DNA of 64,000 nucleotides from Hemibagrus wyckioides (taxonomy: Eukaryota; Chordata; Actinopteri; Siluriformes; Bagridae), in contig NC_080710.1 in NCBI RefSeq assembly GCF_019097595.1, positions 9,685,780 through 9,749,779 of the forward strand, written 5' to 3'. Position 1 is the stretch's first letter. Every line of letters begins with the position of its first letter. The notes below the pieces were generated by a model. That model made no database searches. It was not told where the DNA came from and saw only the letters and a list, made by a program, of their open reading frames with translations. The position numbers and the translations under genes are program-made. Shown here one piece after another: positions 24,970 through 37,130 of this stretch.

Positions 24970-25674
24970 ATGGTATTGAAGAAGGTTTGCCTCGTTTTCT
25001 TTCTTCTCGTGGGATACAGACGCACATCTGCTAAAAGTGAGTATTTATTTTCATGCACTTTTTTCCTCATAACCTCACACGGGAAATGGGATGACTAGAT
25101 TTATAGTAATAGAAATCCTAAAACGCATAGTCTTCAGTGACCGGTGTAGTGTGGTTAGAATCGCGGTGGATCCGATATCCTAACGTTTTGTCATACTTTT
25201 AAAACGATCTTACCGTAGCGCGCACTGAGATGCATGGGGTTTATGTGCGTGCTCACAGATAGCCAAGGTCAATTTCATCAGATCGGTGGCGTGTCTATGC
25301 GCGCGCGCACACCCGGTTCCGCTTGTTCCTGGTGAGCCACCTGGTGCTGCGCCATATTCTTTCGAGTAAGACCATTTGGAGTCATTTTCATGTTCTTCGT
25401 CAATCGCACTGCTGAAGGCTAGTGCACCGCAGTGGCTAGCGCTTCCGTCTCCAGGCTTTTTTAGACAATACACTAAGGAACAGGGCACTGGTGGCTAAGA
25501 AGAATCGAAGAGTGGCTTCGATTCCCAGCAACTGGAGGCAATGCCGGTCCCAAGCCCGGATAAAAAAAATGGGAGTGTTGCGTAAAACCTGTGGCGACCC
25601 CTCACACACGTATGGAGTAGCAGAAAGATCAAAGATTTTTTGTGGCTAATCAAGTTCAGTCCAAATGGTGATAT

Positions 25675-25735
<61 letters not shown>

Positions 25736-28700
25736 GCTGCTGCTCATGTCGCTGAAGATCATTGTCGCTACGTTGTGGCTGTTCGCCACAAGTGTTGTTT
25801 TTGACCTTAACCTGTCTCCCACATCTTTGGCTATTACTCTAAATTGAAATCAGTTTAAAAACTGTTTATCGTAGAATTACCGCGTAGTTTAATAAACATT
25901 AGGAATAATATCAGTGTCGCTCAACTCAAGCAGTGACAGCGCAAAAAAGTAAATGAGAGAAATGAAATTCACTGTAATGTAAGCCGACCGGAAATGTTAC
26001 ACCATTATGCTGTAACGCCTCTAGCAATCACGTGTCTTTTACATGGTTTTTTGTATACTTAAATTGTTTATGTAATCTATAATATTATGTACATTATAAT
26101 AGTATATAAATCAGTTTGAGTTCACATTGTGTATGTGCCACTGTTGTGGCACACTAGTGTGCCATGAGAGGTTGCCAGGTTGTGCCGTGGGAAGCGTGCC
26201 CAATTACGTTTAATTGGTCCAAAAATGATTATTTAGTTACTGGAAATAATTTGACATTGTTGAGCGCCTGTGCCTGTGATGTAGTTACTGGCAAATATTT
26301 GAAAAGGAAAAGTGCAAACTCTGAAGCAAGTGTAAACACACGTTACTCCAAAAACAAAAACGACTATTTTGTATACCTGCGAAAACATACTAACAAACAG
26401 GCAACATTAATGAACAAAAAAATCCAGAAAGGTGAATGAGGGAGCCCAGGTTTCACACCAATTTGAGTATGAGTATTGAGTATACACTAGGCATTAAAAT
26501 GCAACCTGTATCTGGATGTTGTCCTCATACGCATTCAAAAGAATGTGTATAAGAATGTCTGTATTCATAGACGTCACACAAACCCCTGTTTTGTTTTGTT
26601 TTTTTGTTTGTTTGTTTTTTGTTGGGGGGGAGGGGGGTTAGAAAAACAATAACCGCTTTGTGAAAAGCCCAATATTGTACTTAATGAATGCTAATCAGTG
26701 TCAAACTTCTATGTTTAGGTTGCTTTGAAGAGAATACCATCATCTGTGATGATAGTGGCAGAGCTTCACTGAACACTGCTTCATTGTTTAATCACTATGA
26801 AGACTGTGAGTGGAGTTTCAAGGACAAGGTAAATATAAATGTTATATCTTTTTTCTTTATCTATAAGCTCTATTGTAGTGCTAAATGGTAAAGTAGCCAC
26901 TATCCACATTCATGGGTTTTCTCATGCTGTTTTTTCACATGTAGGATGGGATAGTGTTTGAAAAATTGACACCATCTTCAAATATAAATGCCCAATGCAC
27001 CTTGTCTGAATTTGACTTGCATGTGCATTGCATCACTCCAGAGGTAGATTATCTAATAGCATGATTATTTTATTTCATACAGTAGCTCCTTAAACTATAT
27101 GACTTCACTGACTGAATTTTGTGTGTTTCTTTTTCAGCGCACTGACGTCAAAATTTGCTACAAGTGTGAGTACCCATCTACTTCCATTTTAATTTTCCTT
27201 AAATTACGGTGGAAACAGCTTGCCTATGCTAAATCTGCTGTTTCACATGAATGAATTGATATTTTTTCTGCCTTTCTGCAGTTGAAAACCCTTCAACCAT
27301 TTCACCACACAGTGATGTAGCAAGTGAGTAGAAAATAAGATCTTGTACTTAGGATTTTCATGATATTAATTTTTTGATTAGTGCTGGAGAGCTGCAAGTC
27401 TAACCTGTCTACATTCATTTGGCACCCAGTTTCAGTGAAATATTACATTGTAATTTACAGGAAATCAACATTTATATCTATAGGATATATGATTATCATT
27501 CACCATTGTTGAAAATCTGTTTCACTTGAGAAATCTGACCAATGATTGTCTCACTTATAAATCTGAATATCTTGTTGTATTATTATCTTGCATGGGTTTC
27601 AGCTCACCATCACATTCAGGGGGCAGTGGTCATCTCTCTGTGTCTGTGGTGCTGTATGTGTTGGTGCTGGATGTATTGGTTTTGTTATTGAGTAAGTATA
27701 ACATTTTGACATTATGATGTTAGTTTGTGTATTATTTAACACACGTAGTCAGTGACTAAAAGTACCGTAATTTATTTTCTCTATATTGTGTTGTCAGTGT
27801 TATTCATACAGCTACTTTGTTCTTACCTTTGATCAGACAAAATTTGCATGATCACAGATGATGGAAGTATGGCCTCCACAGACGTACACATACTTCACTG
27901 GATCTGCAAGAATGATTTTAATGTATTTTCAGTGATTTTAATACACGATACGGCCAGAAATTTGTGGAAACCTGATTATCACACGTGTACAGACACGTAC
28001 ACGTGTGATACGTGACACGTAGATTTTTTTAGGGACTAGGTTCGGCTGAGGCCCAAGTCTGAATCTGAAAGCTTTTACATAACAATTGAACTAGTTTTTA
28101 CACGACTTTCTTAGCATTCCTAGCAGATCCATACAGTACCTCCACCAACCACCTTCATTCTGCATATGCAACTGCACAGTATTGTTTCATCTCGAAGCTC
28201 TTGAAACAAACATGTAGCCTGTAATTTTTAGAATACATGTTTTTACAGGTTTTTGAGACTTTAATCAGTCACCATGTACAGTAAACAAGCTAATGCTAGA
28301 TAATGCTAACTAATGCTAATATTTGTCTGTTTATTCACAACTTAACTATAGCTTACAAACTCACAGGTTTATTAAGATTTCAGCATTAAAAAGGAAATTT
28401 TTGTTTTTTTTACTTCTCCTTTTTTTAAAATGACAAAATACTTTATTTCTGGGTGTGGGTGAAAAAAACACTGGTTTATCTGCTCTGTTAGCAAAAAATT
28501 AAAAAACATGCAGGTGCATGAAAAGTAAATGTAGTGGATTTGAATAACATGCATCTGGATGGGTTAGGGGTGCACTGGTTTTCTCTTAGCCACATTAACC
28601 TGTGCAGTCTTAGAATGGGCTACACCCATATATACTTGTTGAACACTCCAGATTTATTCCCCCTTTGTTGTTGTAATTTTCTCTTCTTCTGGGAAGACCT

Positions 28701-29494
28701 TCCACTAGATTCTGAAGCATGGCTGGTGGGGATTTGCTCATTCCACCACAAAAGCATTAGTCAGGGACTGATATTGCTCAAAGGGGCCTTGGGTCACGTG
28801 TTGAACTTTCCATTTCATCTCAAAGGTGGTCAGGGTCTGTGCAGGACCCTGAAGTTCCTCCACTTCATAAACCATGCTTGGTGCACAGGTCTATTGTCAG
28901 ATTGGGCCTCTTAGTACCTTTAAAGAGTAATTGTAATGATTCAGCATACATACAATACTTCGTGGTATCAGTTTGTGGAAGAATCATGGTTGTGCTGGTC
29001 AGGTGTCCATATATCTTTTGGCCATATAGTGTATCTTGATTTTTCTTTGTCTTTATTTGTTTTGTTTTTGTTTTTTTGTTGCGCCTTTCCACTTTCTCCT
29101 ACAGTAGATTACATATATCCAAAGTTTTTAAAATGTGCATGAATTTTAACCTTCTTTGGATTTTAAGACCATGAATTTGCTAAGAATACATACTCCAAAA
29201 CATTTATGAATAAATATAAATAATAGGGATTAATATTTAATAGTATAATGAATATTTGAATATTCACATATATGGATACTTTATAAGTTTCTAGTTTATT
29301 AAGTACACTCTGATCTACTTTAGATCTACTAAGTAATCTATATGGTGAATAGCTTTCACCACTCAAAAGAGGGTATGTCACAAGCAGATTTTTCCTTTTT
29401 ACTTTATTCTTTATTCTCTTATACAGAATTATGGAAAGACTGTAGTGCAGTAGGGGAATTTCCGATCCACACTTTGAAAATCTCCCAGAGATAG
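24970..29494 (+). CDS. Second small type I membrane protein, about 7 exons, unknown family
   Basis: I do not recognise this gene. Exons: 24970-25036, 26719-26828, 26945-27043, 27138-27165, 27282-27323, 27620-27691, and probably 29427-29494. Phases are 1,0,0,1,1,1. The first five match the gene at 18,674. The model gives 161 residues. MVLKKVCLVFFLLVGYRR is a signal peptide. The ectodomain has six cysteines (CFEENTIIC, YEDCEWSFKDK, AQCTLSEFDLHVHC, VKICYK), then a Ser/Pro stalk. The membrane segment is SVVLYVLVLDVLVLLL, with an Asp (about residue 133) inside it. The last exon would add a tail beginning KLWKDCSAVGEF. Exon 6 has a second acceptor 17 bp upstream (27,603) in another frame. Exons 1-5 are the firmest, the last exon the weakest. 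Poly(A) signals lie near 30,557 and 30,881. Confidence 0.62.
25422..25625 (+). mobile_element. SINE copy in intron 1
   Basis: It reads GGCTTCGATTCCCAGCA (B-box-like), CCGGTCCCAAGCCCGGATAA, AATGGGAGTGTTGCGT, AAAACCTGTGGCGACCCCT. The body is the reverse complement of the SINE body repeated at 54,745-58,288 (GGGGTCGCCACAG and GGTTTTACGC), lacking part of the middle. It therefore belongs to the same broad SINE family in the opposite orientation. Confidence 0.65.
25676..25734. repeat. (GT)n(GA)n compound microsatellite
   Basis: About 16 GT units run straight into about 12 GA units, in intron 1 of the small membrane-protein gene. Confidence 0.95.
26130..26450 (+). mobile_element. Probable hAT-type relic with palindromic end
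   Basis: Starts with overlapping inverted repeats (TGTGCCAC, TGTT, GTGGCACA, CTAG, TGTGCCA), then GTGCCGTGGGAAG and TTTAATTGGTCC. The words resemble the end region of hAT elements in fish. A 91-codon frame (26,164-26,439) contains KRKSANSEASVNTRYSKNKN, similar in style to hAT N-termini, but no BED finger is complete. No opposite end was found. Confidence 0.4.
27945..29034. mobile_element. Old Tc1-type relic between exons 6 and 7
   Basis: The right end reads TCTTTTGGCCATATAGTG before TA. The left end (CACGATACGGCCAGAAATTT, 27,945) is a decayed inverted match. The interior holds scrambled remnants such as TGCTTGGTGCACAGG and GATTCAGCATAC, both seen in Tc1 transposase genes. It is far more decayed than the copies at 38,145 and 51,078. 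Confidence 0.5.
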
Positions 29495-30120
29495 TACATT
29501 TGAGATGTGATTTGATCTAATCTCAAATGCTACTGAGGATAGGTATTAGGTGAATTGGCAGTTCAAATGTCTCCATCACAGTTATCTGCGATCAGGGGAG
29601 CTTAGGGAAGGAAAGGCAGCATACTGTCTCTCCTCACCTGTGAGCTTATTCATAGCCTTAATGTTGCAACAGTAAGCATTTATGTTTGGCTGGCTTCCTG
29701 TGCCTTAGAAGAAACCTTCCCATCACTCTATCTAGCTGGTAGCTGCTGGAGAATCAGCAAAAACTAAATTAGGGAGAAAAGTGTGTGGGGCAAGGGAATG
29801 AAAGGGTTTAAATGGTTTTACAGATTACATAATATAAACACTATTTTCTGCAGTCTGTCGAATGTATCACACACACATATTGAATGGTCATAAAGTACTT
29901 TAGTGCAATTGAGATCCAGCTGTTTTAAGAAAGCAGACAGACTATAGGAAAGAGAAAAGTATTAGTATTTTTAAATAATAATTTTTATTAGTAGTAGTAT
30001 TAGTAGTAGTACTAATTATTTTTTTATTCACTTTTTTATTTTCAAATAATATTTTTATTATTAGTAGTAGTAGTATTAATGATTTTTAATCACTAATTGA
30101 TTTATTGAAATTGATTAATT

Positions 30121-30121
30121 T

Positions 30122-30178
<57 letters not shown>
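30121..30178. repeat. (ATT)n microsatellite
   Basis: About 18 ATT units in a wider A/T-rich stretch (29,960-30,178) containing interrupted TAG runs. Confidence 0.9.
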
Positions 30179-30179
<1 letters not shown>

Positions 30180-30556
30180 GTAAATATCTGGATTTTAAGG
30201 CCTTAATTATCAAAAGATTGTAAACACCACCACTTTACTCAAACCATCAAATACCGTACGTGAATAAGAGCTGTTTTTAGCTTTTCAATGCCACATCACT
30301 ATATCCTTAATGGCATGTATTTGTAATTGGAAAGCTGTGGAAGCTTTGCCAGTGAGGACACATTATTCATCTATTAGTGTTTCAGACTGTTCACATCAGA
30401 CATTTATATTGCACACAGCATATCTTCATATACATGTAATGTCTGCACAGGTGTGTGTGGTGCGTTATCTTAGTTATTGAAATTGCTAAAATTCTGTCTG
30501 GCTTTTCTTTCCTTTTTCATTCCTTTTTCATTCCTTTAATGCATGCTGAAATCTAA

Positions 30557-30562
30557 ATAAAG
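30557..30562 (+). terminator. Candidate poly(A) signal
   Basis: AATAAA in CTAAATAAAGCATAAAG, about 1 kb after the proposed stop at 29,494. Another AATAAA lies near 30,881. Either could end the transcript of the small membrane-protein gene. Confidence 0.35.
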
Positions 30563-30899
30563 CATAAAGTGAAAGACATGACTGTGCTTCATTTTGCATT
30601 TTTTTCCAATAACACATTGGGGAAATGATTACTGATTAAAGGCAATGGGAGCATTCAGTTATTTCAGTTTCAAAATCAAATATTTGACAAATGTTACACA
30701 AACATTACGTACTGTACTATTTAAGTGTGTTCTCTGGAACCTTCAAGTACGAAAAGAAAATATTGTATACATTGTATGTATACATGAAGTGTCACTGCCT
30801 ATATTGTCCTTAAACCCTATACTTATATGCACACCAAACTATTTATACTCCTTTACACTCTGTATTTATCAAAAAAATCAATAAAAGCAGTCTTTAAAA

Positions 30900-33180
30900 A
30901 TAATTTGCATGTGAGTGCAGTTGGATTTATTGTAGAAAATCGACCTATGCTTTAAAGAAGCTGTTCTATACTTGTACAAAATGAAGATCCATATGCTTTG
31001 TAAGACTGCAAAAATCCCTTTCAGATGTACACCAGCTAGCATTCAGAAGCCACAACACCACATCAGCACTCTTTTATATGATACCTTTCTTGGATCCTTA
31101 TGTCATTTTATATTTGTTTTGCTAAAGACAGAAATTCTGCTAGATCTCTGAACACTGAATACAACACAGATCCTTGCTTCTGATAATCCCCTTTCAAATC
31201 AAGAGAGACTTTGAGTAATTGCGTAATTATGCTTATTCTCTCTATATGTTTGCATGACTAGCGTTCAAAGCAATCACTTTCAAGCACAATTAGACATTCA
31301 TTTGCTTTAAAGGCAATTTAATATATGATAAATGAGATTTCATGAGCGTAGTCACTGTCCTCTTTATGACATTTAAACCTATTATGACATGCTAGCACTG
31401 CTATAACAATCAGCCATAACATTAAAACCTTACTGTGTAGTCACCTGTATAGTCCTTTAATCCTAGATTTTATGTACTTTAAATGTGATTTATGGTGATT
31501 TATGATTTATTTTTGTTTCTGCTGTATATATCTTAGTGGCCACATAATAAGCAAAGTTGAGTTTGAAACAAGTTTTACAGATTTATTAAAGGCTTTTAAT
31601 AAGGTGTGTTAGTATTACAATAAGCCTCATTGTGAGGATTAAACTGATAATCTTTGTACTTTGGGGCCACAAGCTAGTTTTGATACATGCCTTAAGCCAT
31701 AAAACTACCTGAGCTTTTCAAGCATGACTGCTATACAACTAAAAATAGACAGGGACTGAGAGCTGGTGTGTGCCTTTGGCCATTAGAAAAGCAGTTTTGA
31801 GGTAGCACTGGTCAATTCCAGTGCCGGCTGTATGAACTTTTGTCCCAGTCCATGCCTGCCTCAACAGTTGTTAAACAATGATCGATTACTATAAGGCAAA
31901 TAACAGTATTACACACATATTGATCAAGTAAGCAAAGATGAGATTATGTTAGTACTGCTGTATGACTCAACAGCTCTTAACTCCTCTAGTTGCCTTAAAT
32001 ATAAATTAACGTTATTGAATACATTTAGGCAGACATATATAGGTAGCTTTGACTTTTTGTCTCAGAGACTTTTGATTATTAATAATTACTAGACACACAT
32101 TTAAGGAGTTAGAAAAGAAGGATTGAATATGATTTAAAAATATTAGTGTTTATAAGACAATGCAGCGGTAAGTGGAAGACATGAGTTAAATTCAGTTTCT
32201 ACAGTACTTTTGAATTTGGCAAAGAGAAAGAAGAAAGCTTTAGGTGGGGGAAAAAAAACATCAACAGGGTTTAATCTCCAGATGCAGACATTGCAGTATT
32301 TGCAGACCCCTAGATAAGAAATAGAGGAAGTCATCTGTTAAGACAAAACCACAAGAGTTGTTTTGTTTCTGTGGTTAAGGATTTCTGACTGTTTAAGCTG
32401 GCTGCAAGAAGGATGCACAATGTATGTCTGTTAAGCATGAATAGTCTTTGTGTAGCTAATGAATTAACTGTAACATCCTTAGTATTGCAAGTCTTATCAG
32501 AAACAGATGGAGTCTGCAGAGCTGCATCCATTGTAACCCTTTTAAAGTTAAAGGTCAAATAGACTGCTCAGTGCATTGTTAAAGCACACTGAGAAAGCAC
32601 ACTGGGGAAAATCAAGTTCACCCCAGGTCAAAGCTAAAACGTAATTCAAAATGCATAAATTAGCTATAAGCTTAGAATAATTCACATGGAAAAGGGATGG
32701 TGGCTCTGACACCATGATGTCTTCTCAACATGAAAATGTTTCACACTGCAAAATGTTACAAAAACCAAAGCATAATGATAGGGATAAGACACCCATTTAT
32801 ATATGTTTTATATTAAAGCTAATTGGTAAATGTAAAAAGTAGTATATGATGATGTCTCGGAAAGTCCTGAACTTTCCACAAAAGAAAAATAGGTGGAATG
32901 TTTCGACTTGAGGAGTTAGGCTGGTGTCATCTTGTGTGATAAGCAACATGGATATAGACACTGAGCATTGAAACTGAAGTTTGTGGGGTTCATGAGATGT
33001 TCCATGTGAGCACCTTGTAATTTGTACTCAGTGCCTACAGTAAACCTCTGCGATCATCCAGCCTGAAGTATTTGGCTTTTTCTTAGTTAGTCTAAGTCTG
33101 TTCATTAGACTAAGCTAGTCAGGTCAGTGTGGTAATTTGGAGTCAAATAGATTAGCTTCAGGAGAGTCTCACTTTAAACT
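30900..33180. other. Intergenic DNA, nothing convincing
   Basis: About 2.3 kb of AT-rich DNA without splice-flanked exons. A lone CAATCAGCCATAACATTAAA at about 31,409 resembles a Tc1-type terminal sequence (compare the right end at 3,862) but has no partner. Confidence 0.45.
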
Positions 33181-33184
33181 GAAT

Positions 33185-33196
33185 TATTATTATTAT

Positions 33197-33237
<41 letters not shown>
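33185..33237. repeat. (TTA)n(GTA)n compound microsatellite
   Basis: A few TTA units switch to about 13 GTA units, the same transition that is multiplied in the 54-59 kb array. Confidence 0.9.
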
Positions 33238-33647
33238 TTTTACCACAGGAAACTCAGCCATTTATTCTACACTCCAGTTCCTATGTTTACATTCATAATT
33301 AATGGAGATATTGCTTTTTGGTCACAATTCATCTGTGAAGACCACTGCTAGCTTCACTGCTAACATTTGCTTTGTTGAGCGATTTTCGGTTGCTTTTGTT
33401 TGATTTGTTCAGTGCAAACAGATGAAAGTTTGTAAATTTTGACAATGAATCTGGTTTGCAATGGGGTTCGATAATTTTGATTGCAACTGTATGTCTACTG
33501 TCACACTGTGGTCTTGCCATAAGACACTCAGACACTGTTTCTTTTTTTTTTGTTATGAGGTGCTTAAACATACATGAGTTGGCTCAGTAAATATGGGAAA
33601 AGCAAAGGATCTCATAGATTTAAAATATGTTTTTGTTCAATTAAATT

Positions 33648-33649
<2 letters not shown>

Positions 33650-33745
<96 letters not shown>
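33650..33745. repeat. (GATA)n microsatellite
   Basis: About 24 uninterrupted GATA units, ending 25 bp before a Tc1-type fragment. Confidence 0.95.
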
Positions 33746-33769
33746 TTCAAATTGCTTAACTCTAAGATA

Positions 33770-34082
33770 CACAATATTGCCAAAAGTCTGCCTGGCTCAC
33801 AGTCTCCATTCTATCAGGTTGAGGTCAGGATTCTGCAGGCCAGTCAAGTTCCTCCACACCAAACTCGCTCATCTATGTCTTTATGGAGCTTGCATTGTAC
33901 ACTGGTGTACAGTCATATTGGAACAGAAAGGGGTCATCTCCAAACTGTTTCCACATAGTTGAGAGCATGAAATTGTCTAAAAGCAGAAGCATTAAGAATT
34001 TCTTTCACTGGAACTAAGGGGCAGAGCCCAACCTGAATTCAGTGATTTGGAGGGGTGTCCCAAAACCTTTGGTAATATAGTA
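33770..34082 (-). mobile_element. Tc1-type deleted element
   Basis: Ends CACAATATTGCCAAAAG and CCTTTGGTAATATAG form decayed inverted repeats. The middle carries the minus-strand words for the catalytic region (TCTTTATGGAGCTTGCATTG, GTACAGTCATATTGGAACAG). At about 313 bp it is a short deleted member of the subfamily at 14,088 and 61,899. Confidence 0.7.
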
Positions 34083-34089
34083 TATATTA

Positions 34090-34964
34090 AAAAAAAAACA
34101 TGCTTTGAATCTATAAGACTGTTTTGAGTTTTCATATTCGCCGAGCCACCTCATGTGTGTTTCAGTGCCTCATAACAAGAACATGTACCAGTGAAAGTGA
34201 ATGAGGCTAACAGAAAGATTAGTAATTTAGTGTGCTCAGCAACCAGGGTGAAATTAATAACTGAACTGTTATTAGCTGATAATAAAGCAATATTGGTTGC
34301 TACTGTTTGGCATGTTGTGCTGAAATTGTTGCTGATCTAACGTCCTGATCCATGTGTGTCTTTTTAAACTTGATCACCTGCCCCTTTAAAGATTTTTAAT
34401 TATTGTTGACAAAGAGGTAAAAGCTTATCTCTGGCAGAAATCTTTAACCATTTAACCATGACAACATTTTTCTGCAGTCAGCCACAAATAGCGGTATGTC
34501 ATGAGAGTAACATTCCAAACTAAATGATAGACAGAAGAAACAGGAAGGCCAGAGAAACACAGATGTTCCAGATTACACTTGTACTAGTTAAGAATAATGA
34601 ATTGCTCTTCAGTTATGTATATAGTTGGACAGTTGGTATTGACTGAAAGAGGCAACAGGAAATAACTGGATAGAATACTTTAACACGAGGGTGCTAGTGA
34701 TTGTTGTGATCATATTTCTCACTTTTATGCTAACAGGATGTTTTTTTATGACTTTTCAGTCAACTTAATATTTAGACAATTGTATATGGAATATTTGATT
34801 TTGTATTTGTAAGATACTAATTCTCATGTTTGCTCAATCCTTAAAATAAAAATTTCTGTCCCAAAAAGCACACTGCAGTTGAAAAGATTTAACATCAAGC
34901 TCACACTGGCTTTCTCTGTAACTATGACAACTGATGTGAGGGTCAGTCATCATCCCACTTTACA

Positions 34965-34969
<5 letters not shown>
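34090..34969. other. Intergenic DNA, nothing recognised
   Basis: AT-rich sequence without exon signatures or recognised repeats. Confidence 0.45.
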
Positions 34970-34998
<29 letters not shown>

Positions 34999-35107
34999 TT
35001 GTAATCTCTGTCTCAATAAATAAATATTTACTCAGTGTGCATACAAGACGTACTGGACATACAAGATTCCATGAAGTGGAAATAGTGTGACAGAGTCTAA
35101 AACAAAT
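34970..35107 (+). repeat. Left copy of a ~110-bp direct duplication, with (CT)n
   Basis: A (CT)n tract, then AATAAATAAATATTTACTCA, GTGTGC, CATACAAGATTCCATGAAGT and GGAAATAGTGTGACAGAGTC. The same order recurs at 37,850-37,977 with roughly 90% agreement by eye. Both copies have (CT)n on the left. Confidence 0.8.
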
Positions 35108-35513
35108 TTATAGGTCTGCGCTTAAATTCTGAAAATGACATTAATAATAACACTGGCTTGTCAGAGTCAACGCCTTACTTTAATGCCCACATTGCAGTTC
35201 AGGTTTCTCTGTAGTTTCCATTCCCCCTCTCACACTTTTGGCTTCCTTTCAGCTTCCAGGAATAAGGGGTGAAAAAGGTTATAGTGTCTCATATTTCAAT
35301 CACTACACACACACCACTTTGTAGGACTAAAGTAATTGTCATCTAGCCACCCTTTTTCCTTCAGAATTTGTTCCATTAAACACAATATACTCAGAATGAA
35401 GTTTGAGAAAAACTCAAGGTTTGAGAGCCTCAAAACCTTCCAGTTGTTTGATCTGAAAGCAACCAAAAAAAACTAACAAAAACCAGACCATTTTCTTAGA
35501 TGCACTGTACAAA

Positions 35514-35800
35514 TGAAATTCAATTCAATTCAATTCAATTCAGTTTTATTTGTATAGTACTTTTAACAAAGAGCATTGTCTCAAAGCAGCTTTACATGAG
35601 AAACGACATAAGAAAACAACAAACATATGAACAGACAAACAGACAGACAGTCCTAGATGTTATCCCAAGTGAGCAAGCCTGAGGTGACTGAGGCGACTGT
35701 GGCAAGGAAAAACTCCCTTAGATGGTATGAGGAAGAAACCTTGAGAGGAACCAGACTCAAAAGGGAACCCATCCTCATTTGGGTGACAATTTTTCTCACT
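35514..35800 (-). mobile_element. L2-type LINE 3' end, truncated
   Basis: It begins with the (AATTC)n tail and continues TTTTATTTGTATAGTACTTT, CTCAAAGCAGCTTTACA, AACTCCCTTAGATGGTATGA, GAACCCATCCTCATTTGGGT. This is the same 3' end as the large LINE at 40,722-44,210. Only about 290 bp are kept. Confidence 0.8.
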
Positions 35801-36009
35801 CAAGAGCCTTAATCAGGAAGACATATAAAAAATTTATAACTGTAAACCCAACATCCAATCTTTTCTTAACCTTTGTGACTTTCACTGCCCCACCTAATCA
35901 GAATATTTCAATTCTTCAGCAATAGCAAAGCTAGCAAAGCGGTAGAAGTCTGTGGATAATTATAGCTAATTCCCTCATTTATTATCTATAAAGATAAGTA
36001 TCTATAAAG

Positions 36010-36118
36010 ATATGCCCTGCGATGGGTTGGGACTCTGTCCAGGGTGTATCCTGCCTTGATGCCCAATGACGCCTGAGAATATATAGGATAAGCGGTACAG
36101 GCAATGAAATGAAATGAA
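36010..36118 (+). mobile_element. SINE-like 3' body fragment
   Basis: CCCTGCGATGGGTTGG, CTGTCCAGGGTGTATCCTGC and GGATAAGCGGTACAGGCAATG followed by (AAATG)n. This ordered set is a familiar fish SINE/LINE-tail sequence. The head is missing. Confidence 0.6.
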
Positions 36119-36368
36119 AAATCTATAAAGATACTCACATTACCCTATCAATCTAAAGGTCCTAACTGAGGTTATAGATCCTCTGCTATCTGGTGTTAAA
36201 ATACTAAGCTTTGGCAGCTGCACATAAACATTGCCATATAATATTGTTTGAATTTGCCTTCAATAATTTGCTCTTAATTATTTCCATCTGTCTTTAACAC
36301 CATTTGTTATAGTGTATTGTAAATATTGTTACATATAATCTTATACTGTCTTTTTTCTCATCTTGAAG

Positions 36369-37099
36369 AAAACAGCATGATCTCAGCTCTCAACAACAAC
36401 AACGGTCAGACTCAGACTGTTTAACCTAAAATTTGTACATATCTTGGCCTCTAAATTTGAAGAACATAAAGAAAAATGGGGTTGCTTTCCATGTAAAGTA
36501 GTAGAGAACAAGTCAGTATACGAGATCTGACTTGTTATTATTATGACGTTGTAGCAACAAGACAGTTTTGTTTGTTTACTTGTCTACTATAGCATTTTTC
36601 ATTTAAAGGATTTGCCTTAGTCAGAACACATCTCTTAAGTTTAAAAAGGTTTTATAGAAACATAGAGAAAAATGTTTTCTCCAATCCATTCTGCAAGCCT
36701 TCAAACCTCTGACCCTAAGAATTTGAGGTCAAATGCCATTTCTTTAAGCTAGTATCCATATTTCTATTCCAGTCGCTGAATTCTCATCTCTTAAAGCATT
36801 GTGGGAAAAGTTTCGCCTCAGGACTCTAAAAGGTCACAGTGACATCATCACTTGTGTAGCTGCCGTGGACAACCTTGTGATTTCTGGAAGGTACTGGAAA
36901 TTTTTTTTTTAAGTCGATGAGCAAATTTATAGGGTTTGTCTCTTGAAAAGAGAACGAAAGAATGAATGCACATTCTTTCCCAAGTCGTGATACCACAGTG
37001 AAGGTGTGGCACATTCTCTCTCTCCCTGTCTCTCTCTCTCTCTCTCTCTCTCCCTGTCTCTCTCTCTCTCTCTCTCTCCCTGTCTCTCTCTCTCTCTCT

Positions 37100-37130
<31 letters not shown>

